Assembly: GCA_951640195.1 (NCBI GenBank) | Contig: OX621167.1 | Location: 1,798,001-1,862,000, forward strand | Direction: 5' to 3' | DNA: 64,000 nt | Source of the DNA: Porpolomopsis calyptriformis | Lineage: Eukaryota > Basidiomycota > Agaricomycetes > Agaricales > Hygrophoraceae | Shown here: piece by piece, positions 1-9,714 of the stretch | How positions within the stretch are numbered: position 1 is the first letter of the stretch | Layout: each line of letters begins with the position of its first letter | Program-made: the position numbers and the translations under genes | Notes under the pieces: generated by a model | What the model saw: only the letters and a program-made list of their open reading frames with translations | What the model was told of the DNA's origin: nothing | Databases searched by the model: none

Positions 1-509
1 TTGGACATGGTTCCCCCGCCAGGTAGCCCCGTCGATGGACCAGAGGAACACCGAAGACTACTCTGTGGTAGCCTTGTTTCATCGGCACAAATATTGGACG
101 ACTTGCAAGGACAATCTGGTTTATTTTTTGTCTTCTCGGACGTCAGCATCCGCTGGCGTGGTCGCTTTCAACTTGGTGTCACTCTCTTCAGACTATCCAG
201 GCGAGCGGATCAATTGAGAGAATGAAGAAAATTCTAACCTGCTTTTTTATTAGCACCGATCCCTCCGGCATCACGCACCTTGCACAACGCGGGGATGTTT
301 TAGCGCAGACTCGCACGTTGCCGTTTGATGTCCTCCCATACAATGAATACACCGCCGCTCGTACGATGCACTCCTTTGCTGTGTTGACCTCGCCTGAATC
401 CTCATCTGACAGCGACGACTCGTTTGACCTTGTGCTTTCTTCAACAAGGTGTAATGTTCCTCCCCTCCATGTTTCCTGCCTAGACATTTGTTCCAACGGG
501 CTTTTTTAA
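1..509 (+). CDS. Velvet-domain regulator, 3' part
   Basis: This is the C-terminal part of a velvet factor, the fungal nuclear regulators (VosA/VelB/VelC/VeA) that couple development and secondary metabolism; the 5' part lies outside the window. The frame contains a velvet core, with GSLVSS followed by FFVFSDVSIRWRGRFQLGV. A second exon then carries VLAQTRTLPFDVLPYNEYTAA, the usual last strand and C-terminal boundary of the domain. The exons join over an intron at 201-253 with a non-canonical GC donor (GCGAGC), a CTAAC branch point and a TAG acceptor; the join keeps the frame and gives a continuous domain (RLSSTDPSG). The tail after the domain is short, serine/aspartate-rich, and ends at 509. 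Which paralogue it is cannot be decided from this fragment. The velvet assignment is strong; the exact C-terminus is moderately sure. Confidence 0.8.
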
Positions 510-848
510 ATTTATTACCGGCAAACCTGCCGATGGCTCTTCGTTCTCGCCCCGACAAACTTTGATTATTGTTTTGAAAATTCCTTTTCAGACCCTCAAA
601 AGTGGTGGGTTTTGTCAAGTACCTTGGAGCACTTGTGCCGTTCTTTTGCGGTTTAGACATCTAACTAAATTAAAATTTTTGCTGTGTTGAGTTAAGGAGA
701 GCGGTGCGACGCGTGCTTGATTTTCGAGACCGCAGCACACGTTATCGTACCGCCTTCAGATCGGTGGCAGTGCGTGGGAATTAGCTTGGGCTTTATTAAT
801 AATCCCGACCGGGCCATTTGCCAGAGTCTACTCGCTTTCCCTTCAACC

Positions 849-1289
849 ATGTCCGCGAAAGATTACTATTCAGGAGGAGGAGGAGGAGGAGGGGGAGGGC
901 AGCAATATCCTCCCAGAGGTACATTTGCCTGGTTCTCTCAGATGACAGTACTGACTGCGATGCATTTGATATTCAGGAGCACCCCAAGGTGGCTACTACC
1001 CCCAGCAGCCCCAACAATCATATCAGCCGTACGGTCAGCAATACCAAGAACAACCACCCCCTCAGACTGTCTATGTGTAGGTCGAACCTCATCTCCGCTG
1101 GAGGCTTGTAATAAATTTCATATTCGCCAGGCAACAACCTGCACCGAAAGGAGGCGGCGGGGGCGGAACTTGTATGGCTTGCTTGGCAGGCGTGTGCCTC
1201 TGCTGTTGCGCCGAAGGTACGTAAATTATACGGCCTTCCATCCCTTTGCTAAGACGTTATTCATAGAACTATGCGAGTGTCTTTTCTGA
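849..1289 (+). CDS. CYSTM (cysteine-rich C-terminal) small membrane-associated protein
   Basis: A four-exon gene (849-918, 977-1076, 1131-1216, 1267-1289) encodes about 90 residues. The N-terminus is low-complexity: a run of glycines after MSAKDYYS, then Gln/Pro/Tyr repeats. The C-terminus is a cysteine-rich segment, GGTCMACLAGVCLCCCAEE followed by LCECLF, typical of the CYSTM family. That family is known from stress-tolerance proteins that probably sit at the plasma membrane through this segment; a role here is inferred from family only. All three introns are GT-AG and 54-58 nt or shorter, and the last puts only 23 nt in the final exon. The ATG at 849 directly precedes the conserved-looking N-terminus; longer in-frame starts upstream look like 5' UTR. 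Confidence 0.85.
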   Translation: MSAKDYYSGGGGGGGGGQQYPPRGTFAWFSQMTVLTAMHLIFRSTPRWLLPPAAPTIISAVRSAIPRTTTPSDCLCVGRTSSPLEACNKFHIRQATTCTERRRRGRNLYGLLGRRVPLLLRRRYVNYTAFHPFAKTLFIELCECLF

Positions 1290-1440
1290 GTTACGACTTG
1301 CAAGCGTTTGAAGTCTTGAGGACAGTGTGCAGTTTCTATGTAACATACAAGAAACGTCTGGATACGATAATCTGAAAACCGTTTGCTAAGTTGTAAATGA
1401 CATCACACGTTTTCGGGTGGTAGCGGATCAAGCCAACCTT

Positions 1441-1459
1441 GTCACGCATAACGCGTGAC
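1441..1459. promoter_or_regulatory. Inverted repeat upstream of CYT1
   Basis: GTCACGC and GCGTGAC form perfect 7-bp arms around a 5-bp spacer (ATAAC), 34 bp before the CYT1 start codon. The position fits a regulator-binding site in the promoter or 5' UTR. No factor can be named from the sequence. Confidence 0.35.
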
Positions 1460-1493
1460 CCATTTTACCTGTTTCTAAAAAATCAGAGTCCAA

Positions 1494-2826
1494 ATGTTGG
1501 CAAGGCTCTCTGCAGGGGCTGTGAAGAAGGCTGGTGTGCTTGGGACACCACGCTCCAGTTCCTTGTTGAATAGGACACGTCCTGCGTCGGTGGTGCGCAT
1601 ATTTTCAGTCACAGATTAGGCCGTCTCGATTGTCGTTGGCAGGTTCGTTTTGCTTCTTCCGGTTCCACATCCTCTGCCTTCCAGGTATGTTCATTTCGAT
1701 CGCTGGACGGTTGGAGAAATGAAAATATCTTCTCTCCGCAAGTCGCTGCTCAATTCCCGAGCGACACTTATATCCGTCACCGCTTTCTCCGTTGGATCAA
1801 TAGCTTGGTATACCCACCTTTACGGAAAGGTCCCATTCCTTGGTGAAGTGCACGCCAGCTCTCTTGCCGACGATGGCCTTCATCCACCGTCCTATCCCTG
1901 GCCCCACAAAGGCATCCTAGACACATTTGACCATGCCAGGTTCGCATAACAGTCCGCTCCCTCATGCTTCCTGTCGTAATTCAACATCCAAAGCATTCGG
2001 AGAGGATACCAAGTATACCGCGAAGTTTGCGCCGCGTGTCATTCCCTTGACCGCATTGCCTGGCGCAACTTAGTCGGCGTGTCTCATACCGCTGACGAGG
2101 CCAGGGCTATGGCCGAAGAAGTCGAGTACGAGGACGGGCCTAACGCGGAAGGAGAGATGTTCCAGCGTCCAGGAAAGCTTGCGGATTACATGCCGCCCCC
2201 TTACCCAAACGAGGAGGCTGCGCGCGCTGGAAATGCTGGCGCATTACCTCCTGACCTGAGCTTAATTATAAAGGCTCGCCACGGTGGTGCGGTTAGTACC
2301 ACGCCCTTGTAGTCGACTCATCAATTCATATGACTTGGGCATCTGAACAGGACTATGTATTTTCGTTGCTGACGGGCTATACGGACCCCCCTGCGGGTGT
2401 CGAAATCCGCGAAGGTCTGCACTATAATCCTTACTTCCCGGGTGGAGCTATTGCCATGGCTCAGGTATTATTTGACGGTTTGGTCGAATACGAAGACAGT
2501 ATGGCCCGTTCAGTCCTAGGCTTTTGTGTAATCCTGACCCCTTTCCGGTCAGAAACCCCCGCAACAGCGTCGCAGATGGCCAAGGACGTCGTAACATTCT
2601 TAAATTGGGCCGCTGAGCCAGAGCACGACGAAAGGAAAAAACTTGGATTAAAAGCGGTTATTCTCTTCTCCGTGCTCACCGCCATCAGTCTCTATATGAA
2701 GCGCTTCAAATGGACAACCGTCAAGAACCGCAAGCTCTGTGAGTTAGCTTTTTCATAAAAACATCTTCGGGTATCTCACTTTCTTACGCCTTAGTCTACA
2801 ATCCGCCGGCGGATAAAAGCCACTAG
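1494..2826 (+). CDS. CYT1: Cytochrome c1, heme protein of complex III
   Basis: Cytochrome c1 passes electrons from the Rieske protein to cytochrome c in the mitochondrial inner membrane. Seven exons are supported: 1494-1592, 1643-1684, 1743-1939, 1994-2291, 2351-2498, 2553-2738 and 2795-2826. The N-terminus is basic and Ser-rich, as a mitochondrial presequence should be. The family hallmarks are continuous across junctions: [13 protein letters not shown], then the c-type heme site CAACH, LVGVSHT, the [17 protein letters not shown] loop, LPPDLSLI, the [10 protein letters not shown] segment and the GGAIAM motif near the axial methionine. The C-terminus has one membrane anchor ([19 protein letters not shown]) and ends [15 protein letters not shown]. 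Length and order match the family. It lies in tandem between the CYSTM gene and the THP3-like gene. Confidence 0.97.
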
Positions 2827-3082
2827 GTTGGAGACATGAACCTTGCGTTGTCAAGGCATGGAATATTTTGCGTTCCTTTGAGACCCATCTTGTCAGATGG
2901 TTGACTACTCAGTAGACATTTTTTATTCTGCAATGAAAGAGAATATTATGTAATATACATTTGGGAGTATTTACGTAAGCGCTCACGATCTTGATTCTTT
3001 ATCACCACCGTGCCCACACCTTGGCCTGGCTTTACTCCATTTCCTCAATTGCTTTTCACCTTTTCCCTGCTTATTCATACCA

Positions 3083-4947
3083 ATGTCTTCAGATTCCTGG
3101 CCTCCACAACTCAAGTACGTACATATCGTAACTTTCCACCTCGACTGTGACGAAAACTCATCGCATGATGGCAGAGACTGGGTCGCAAAATGCTTGGGGC
3201 AGATGACCGACTCAAACAGAAAGGAAGCTCAGGCTGAATTAAGACAGGTAATTGCTGACGCTTTCGCTGCAAAGACGTTATGGACGACGGATTGGGCTGG
3301 GGTTCAACTAACAAGGTTTTGTCTGGTCGTTTGTGTCTACCTTCGTCATTCTTATATACTCTTAGTCTAATACCGAAAGCCACCCCCAACTTCATGAACT
3401 TGAAGAGGAAAACGTAATCCCCCCCTCGCCTACACGACCTCCAGGTCTGATGCTACCATCTTTAGACAAGATATCCCTCTTTTAAACAAAAGAGCTAAGA
3501 AAGCGGCTCTCAAGCATTCCAATCCCCAACCTCTAGATTACCATGACCAGGCAGCTCTCAGTCGTCGAGCCGAACGCTTTCAACGTGAACATGAGATCGA
3601 ACGTCAGAAAGGCTTGAAGAATGGCAGTGTTAGCTTTCATGGCGGTCAGGCATCTCTCAAGGCCCATTATCCCCTTGCTCACCTCTCCAATGATCGGGAA
3701 ACTTCTCGCACATCGTCTCCATCAAATAATGGCAACCCTGATGATCCCGAGGCTGATCCGGTGCGTTGTGTTTGTCTCAGGACTTGGTGTGTGGCGTTGA
3801 GACCCCTCGTCAAGAATGTCCCAAATTGGGATCGGTTTACAATTGTAGGCACTAACCAGGAGATATTCAAGGACTACCTCCGATTAACTACTGCAAGTCC
3901 CCAACTCTTCACCTGTGCTCGCACCTCAAATCTCAGATGTTGAAATCATAGGAACCTAAACAAGAGCAAATCCGCCCTTACGCAGTCCTCCAACAGACTC
4001 TCCACGAACTCAAAAAACGATGGAGAGAAAGGACCAAATACCATTGGGTTTGCAGCCAGTTCAAGAGTCTCCGACAAGATCTTACCGTGCGTGGTATCTT
4101 TTTTTTGCCATCCGGACAGTTTGCATTAGGCCCTGCATTGTTGTCTTTATGTTTGCAGGTCCAACGAATCAAGAATGAATTTACAGTCCAAGTCTATGAG
4201 ATTCATGCGCGGATGGCCTTAGAAAGTGTATGTAAAACTACCATACCCTCGATCAACGCAATCCTTACCATAAGCCTAGGGCGATATGGTAGAATACAAT
4301 CAGTGCCAAGCTACTCTCAAAACGCTTTACGAACTTGGAATTCCAGGAAAGGTGGAAGAGTTTACAGCTTATCGCATCCTCATGCTTCTGCATGGCCTGA
4401 ATAAAAGCGGTACGCACTCCGCATCCTCCAGGAACAACCATATTTTGATATTCCTCGCATATCTGCGACGCATAGAATTAAATCTTTTCGTAGGTCAGCT
4501 AACGCCTAGACAGAAAGCGGCTCCTGCTGTTCGGCATGCACTCAACGTGCAGCGAGCATTGTCAATGGGAAATTATCATGCCCTCTTTGGCATGTACTTG
4601 AATGCCCCAAACATGGGAGCGTACATCATGGATCATTTCATTGATCGGGAGAGAATCAAGGCCCTCATGGTCATGACGAAGGGGTAAGCGCTTATCCCTT
4701 TCTTACGCTCGGCTGACGTAGGCTTTTCAGATATAAATCAGTGTCTCTCACACTCATTCGGAACGAGTTAGCATTCGAGACAACAAATGCCGCTCGCGTT
4801 TTTCTCGTGGCTCATTCTGCTGCTTTCTTCGTAAACCCTACCGCCCCCGATGAACAGAAGATGCTCGACTGCAAGCCAGCAGCACCTAAGCTTGCGAAAG
4901 TGTTCGAGGAAAAATACCGCAAGGTCCTGATTAAGGGTGCAATATAA
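3083..4947 (+). CDS. THP3: SAC3/GANP-domain protein, THP3/LENG8 type
   Basis: A multi-exon gene for a SAC3/GANP/eIF3 p25-fold protein of the THP3 (yeast)/LENG8 (animal) branch, which acts in transcription-coupled mRNP handling and splicing with Csn12. The N-terminus reads MSSDSWPPQLK-DWVAKC and is followed by a basic part (KKAALKHSNPQPLDY, RRAERFQREHEIERQK). The VGTNQEIFKDYLRLT motif then leads into the helical domain: IRPYAVLQQTLHELKKRW, HWVCSQFKSLRQDLTVQRI, FTVQVYEIHARMALE, EYNQCQATLKTLYELGI, EFTAYRILMLLH, and the winged-helix end. One intron (3893-3951) has a GC donor, GCAAGT, and gives RLTTEPKQEQIRPYAV. The exon around 3365-3415 is the least certain part of the model. The gene converges on SEN2. 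Confidence 0.88.
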
Positions 4948-5287
4948 CATGGTTCACTATTCACGCCTTCATTCTCTTCTCTATTTCATTCTCTTTCTTC
5001 CTTTTTCCCCGCCCTCTACTTCGGACATTCCTGCAATGTTCTCAATCACTTCGCTCAGACTCCTTCGACAGGCTATCAGTGGACGCCAAGGATCGTCGCT
5101 TCCAATTTTTCACGAACGGCTAGCTCTAGACGCTTGTTGGAGCCATGAGCATATATCTGATCAACCTCCTCTGGGCTTACACGCTGTCGCACGACAGGGA
5201 AACAGTTGAGGTAGAAGGGGGGTCGTGTACTATTGTAATAACTATGAAAATAAACAACATAATAAACACACATACCTTTTTGGCGAC
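4948..5287. other. Convergent intergenic region, THP3/SEN2
   Basis: This 340-bp stretch between two stop codons facing each other should hold both 3' UTRs. The short open frames here show no family resemblance, and I see no RNA gene or repeat. Confidence 0.6.
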
Positions 5288-6718
5288 CTAATCTCGCATC
5301 CGAGCAGGTAAGAACCTACGAATCGTTACTTCCCTGACAGAGTAGTAAGCCAGGCAACCTGGAGACGATAGAACGTCGGGTGTGATTCGGGACCGTGCAG
5401 GAATCGTAACATAAGCGATGATGAGAGTCTATAAAGATACTGTTTGTCGGTGTGTCAAGAGGAGGGAAGAGGAGGGAAAAGCCCTTGCCTTTTGGACTTG
5501 GGAATTCACACGATTAATTGTGCTGAGCGAGGACCAAGTGAAGGGAGACGTGTTTTGGAGGTTTAGTGGGGAGGCTTCTTGGTCTTCTGGGTCCTCGTAT
5601 ACTGGGCAGACAACTATAGCGAACCTGAGAGGAAATGAGATGGACGAAAACGGAAGGGAAAGGACACATAGCCCACTCAGCATGAGAAAAGACTGGTCCA
5701 CGTTTGTATAGAAGGTAGTCGACGCAAAATTTGATTCCACCCTTGACCACCCATCCGAGTGAACGATAATGGTGGTAAACCACGTAGTTGATTAAGAAGG
5801 GGTTGTCAAACTGGAGCAGTTGCACGGAAGACTCTGGCGGTCCGGGTAAATGCGAAAGGTGCGCGCGTTGAAAGGCGAGCCAGATTTCAGCAAGACCCAT
5901 GTGTTCGTGCTGTACAAAATGAACTCTATTCCCATGTTTTGAGACATCAAGAATGTAGTCACCGTATAAGGATCGATGACGGACAGACAGTCCAAACTCC
6001 AGAGTAGGAAGAAAGCCTCTGGGAACGTAAGTTGTAAATGTTCCACGTCTTCTGGTGGCGCCTCATCCTCGGCATCATCGTTTTCGGGGAGTGAGGGGGT
6101 ATCGGCTCCCTCCGTTGGTGCCACCGAAGGCGATGGTTTCCATGTCGCGGCGGAGGGGATCGTAGGGCCGGAAAGGGCAACGTTTACTACGCGTCCTTCG
6201 GCGAATGCTGCTTCGGCCTCGGCGGCGGCAGCAGCTATGGCCTTTGCACGATCAAGCTTGAACTGTTTTCGTTCCGCCCTTCTTTTTGCCGTCATCTCCT
6301 CCGAAGTGAGTTCTTGTGGGTAGCATTAGCTGGATGTTGAGCTAGCGCTGCAAGGAAGATACGAACGTTTCCCTCCCGTCTTTCGTAAGTTCACCTGTCT
6401 CGCGAGCCAACTTGGCTCACTCCGCGAAAGATCCCCCTTACCGAAAAAACCTCGCTGCCAAAGAATCATCGCATCCTTTGGCTCGGAAACCCAGACAGAC
6501 CGTGTAGGTGCATCGAAGAAACCTTCACAACGGGGAGATATAACTTGCGTGGGGCGAAACCCAAGCAACCCTAGGAGAGATTTGGTTGGGCCAGGTTCCA
6601 ATGTATCAGAGAAGACGATAGGGAGAGGGTTTCCGTAAATCCTCTGATTATCATTGCGGCGACCGATTGATTTGTGAGGTCCTTGAGGACGGCGGCTACT
6701 GGGTGCGATCAAAGACAT
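5288..6718 (-). CDS. SEN2: tRNA-splicing endonuclease catalytic subunit SEN2
   Basis: Sen2 is a catalytic subunit of the heterotetrameric endonuclease that cuts tRNA introns at the 5' splice site. The N-terminal part (from 6718) has IYGNPLPIVF, GLLGF, GFFDAPTRSVWV and FFGKGDLSRSEPSW, followed by a charged insert (TSEEMTAKRRAERKQFKLDR) typical of Sen2. The nuclease domain reads NPFLINYVVYHHYRSLGWVV, KGGIKFCVDYLLYKRGP and VFSHAEFAIVV, with the catalytic Tyr (DYLLY) and His (SHAE) visible. The last intron (5429-5488) has a GC donor (AAG|GCAAGG) directly after the probable catalytic Lys codon in SQVQK, giving QKTLIIAYVTIP. The protein ends VREVTIRRFLPARMRD, the normal family end. Its start lies 62 bp from the start of the dynein gene. 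Confidence 0.95.
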
Positions 6719-6780
6719 GACTGTTTTTGGCGACGCGTCTTATCCGAACGTGACTCCCAACCACCAAGTACTGTACCTTC
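6719..6780. promoter_or_regulatory. 62-bp divergent promoter, SEN2/dynein intermediate chain
   Basis: The start codons of SEN2 (-) and the dynein intermediate chain (+) are separated by only 62 bp, so both 5' UTRs and both core promoters must sit in this gap or overlap the opposite gene. I see no TATA box or TCACGTG box in it. Confidence 0.6.
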
Positions 6781-9204
6781 ATGTCTGACAAACGCAGGGC
6801 GGAGATCGAGGCGAAGAAGTCAAAGCTAGCAGAACTTCGCAAAGCAAGAGCGGACAGACAAAAGGCAGAGTCTGAGCGGCGGATCTCTGAAGTGTGTAGT
6901 GAGTTCAACTGGGTAGCTTTGGACACTCATTGATGTTCGCCTGGCAATAATCAGTCGGGTGGACCCTCATCAACTCGCAGAGATGTCGACGACCTGGTCA
7001 ACCTTTTAGTAGGCACCTCCAATCGCGGATTCGACAGCGGCGACTTGACGCCAGCATCTTCCATACCCGATTCCCCATCCCTCGGTCATGCGATCAATCT
7101 TCCCGGACCTTCGCTCCTTAACATATCAGGGCGAAGGAGTGTGCAAAGCGACTTCCCGTCTGGCCACATAACGCCTGTGACCCAGTCTGTCAACTCGGCT
7201 ACGGATAATGTCATAGAACGGTAGACTACATGTTTATCATTCCCCCAGGGGTCCCCCGATGACCATCTTTTATTTTCAGTACCATGACCCCTCGATTTAT
7301 TCCGGATCTTATAGATGTTGAACAAGAACTGTTCGAACTGCCACAGAAGGAGCGTGTTATATATAATAAGGAGGTGCAAACCACGGCGATAGAAACCGAG
7401 TCACCGGATGCGTATGAGCAGGAGATCAGACAAAGAATTCTTAAAGAACAACACGCTGAGGCAGAGCAAGCTGCTCGAGACAAAGAACTGGAGGAAGAAT
7501 CAATTCAACTGGAGAAGGAGATCGAACGGGAGATCAGAGGTGAGTCCATCGGAATTTTGATCTAGCCAACCTCCAACATAATGCCCCGCGCAGAATTGTC
7601 CGAGGAGGAGCGAGCTAGCATTCTGTCCGCTCCCGAGTTTCTTGACTTTGTAGAACAATCATCAAAAATCGTACAGCGTGCCCTTAATGACGGCTATGAC
7701 TATATCCGCGACTACAGGATCGGCAGTCAGACCGGGGTGTGAGTAAAAGGTTATGATTGTCTGGTCAACTCAAATTCACTTCTGTGCCAGGGATGACTCA
7801 GAAGGCAGAGTGAAACGCGTGTGCGAGTTTTGGGATGAAAGATATGGGAAAAATAGATCCATAACGGACATTGACTGGTCACCCAAGGTGTGTCATTCTG
7901 AGCGAAAAAGTCCTAACTGTTTTAATCGTATTGGCCAGTACCCTGAACTTAGTTTGGCATCGTATAACAAGAATCCAGCGGCATTGAACGAGCCCGATGG
8001 GATTGTCGCTATCTGGAATCTCCACCTACTCGAGCGACCAGAATTTGTATTTCACTCACAAGTCCGTTGAATCTCTCATTCCTACAAGCCAATAGATCTG
8101 ATCTTGAAACCAACGCAGTCTGACGTTCTTTCCGTTACATTCTCGCCCTTCCATTCTAATCTTGTATTCGGGGGCACATACTCTGGCCAGATCTTGCTTT
8201 GGGATACGCGCTCGAAGCATTTGCCCGTGTTGAAGACGCCGTTATCTGCTGCTGGTCATACCCACCCAGTGTATGCTATGCGGATGGTCGGAACGCAGAA
8301 CGCGCATAATTTGATTACAAGCAGCACGGATGGCACCGTCTGTAGTTGGCTGGTAGACATGCTCGCACAGCCACAGGTGTGTTTATCCCCTTTCACGAGG
8401 GCTTCAATTGAGACAAGATATACTGCAGGAAACCCTCGAGCTAGTACATGCGGGTCACAACAAGACTGGGGAAGTAGCGATTACTACGCTAGACTTCCCA
8501 GATAACGAAACAACGACATTTTGGGTCGGCACTGAAGAAGGCAATGTTTATCAGGCAAATCGTTACGATCGTGCGGGGGCCAAAGCGGGTTTGAACCAAT
8601 ACGATGTATATAAAGGACATTCTGGCCCCGTCATGAGCCTTCATTTCCATCCTCTTGTTGGACCAGTGGATTTTTCCGATCTATTTTTAACGAGCTCAGC
8701 GGATTGGACGGTCAAACTGTGGAGGGCAAAGTCCTTGGCAAAACCATCGACATCGGTGCATGCTGTCCCTCCGATCTATTCGTTCGATGAGGCGGATGAC
8801 TATGTGTACGATGTGAAATGGCATCCTGCGCACCCAGCTTTATTCGGGACCGTGGATGGTTCTGGCAAATTTGATTTATGGAACTTGAATACCGATACTG
8901 AGGTAGCTTGTTTTTTTCTTTGTTATCCTTTCCACAGTGACGGACCTGGCTGCAGGTACCTGTGGTCTCCACGACCGTAGGGTCCGGACGTGCTATCAAT
9001 AAGATAGCGTGGGACCGTAAAGATGGACGTCGGGTGCTTATGGGAGGAAGTGATGGAAAGCTGTGTGTGTATGACGTTGGTGACATGGCGATACCAAGAG
9101 AGTCTGAATGGTCTGACATGCAAAAGGCTGTTTCTGGTATGACGGGAGGACAGGTGAATGGTGTTGCAGAAGGGGAGGCGGCGAGGATAATAGCTGGCCG
9201 CTAA
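6781..9204 (+). CDS. Cytoplasmic dynein 1 intermediate chain
   Basis: The dynein intermediate chain is the WD-repeat subunit that links dynein heavy chains to dynactin p150 and light chains. It starts [20 protein letters not shown], the conserved N-terminal coiled-coil that binds dynactin. Later come a Ser/Pro-rich linker, a second acidic coiled-coil (residues like [18 protein letters not shown]), [20 protein letters not shown], and then WD40 repeats: [116 protein letters not shown], and [14 protein letters not shown]. At least seven introns of normal fungal size interrupt the frame. The end at 9204 follows the last repeat with a short tail. In yeast the orthologue is PAC11; in filamentous fungi the gene serves nuclear migration. 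Confidence 0.93.
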
Positions 9205-9714
9205 GCTGCTTAACTTGATTCTTGTTTTATCTACAGTTGTCTTATAATCGGCTTCAGTGGGCGAGCAGGAGGCCAACACAAACTACCGGTGCATTTGGCA
9301 CTGGCAGGAATAAGAGGGAGTTAAAGAAATTACGAAGGATTCCGAAAATTCTCAACAGGGACATAGATGTTGGATCAAGCTGCTGGGAGAGTAACATGCC
9401 TACCAGGCGGAACGTGGACGAGACACGTCTTTCCGTACATGTACCTGAGCGAAGCCTCATTTCCGTAACAAGTGTAGGGCGTCTTGAGTTGGAATTCGCT
9501 GAGATCCGTAACCTTCGTGTCCTCGTCCCCGGGGGTGCTTGTAGGAGAAAGCAGGCGGATGGCACTGGTGTACTCGAGCCCGTCCGTGAGTCATTGTGCA
9601 GAATTGATGAATAGAAAGCTGCCAACCTGAGCGAAATTTTGATTACAACAATAGTGTAACTGCTTTATATCACGTGATGACATATATAATGACGTGCTAA
9701 TCACATCCTCATAG
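9205..9714. other. Intergenic region before sulfite reductase
   Basis: This 510-bp stretch carries overlapping open frames on both strands (9222-9614 + and 9254-9625 -). None has a family signature, and I do not call them genes. The right end holds the TCACGTGA box of the sulfite reductase promoter and nearby TATA-like ATATATAAT at about 9683. Confidence 0.5.
9670..9677. promoter_or_regulatory. TCACGTGA box upstream of sulfite reductase
   Basis: A perfect palindromic TCACGTGA lies 37 bp before the sulfite reductase start codon. In yeast, TCACGTG is the Cbf1 site through which Met4/Met28 activate sulfur-assimilation genes, so the position suits sulfur control. The same box also occurs before unrelated genes in this window, so it may be a general bHLH site here. 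Confidence 0.5.

Noticed and set aside
271..660. 129-codon ORF on the minus strand overlapping the velvet exon
   Set aside because: It lies antisense to a conserved velvet domain and shows no signature; its length is within chance expectation.
9222..9625. 130-codon (+) and 123-codon (-) ORFs in the gap between dynein IC and sulfite reductase
   Set aside because: Both strands are open at once. A third minus-strand frame (LTDGLEYTSAIRLLSPTS onward) looks protein-like but has no start codon. No family match in any of them.
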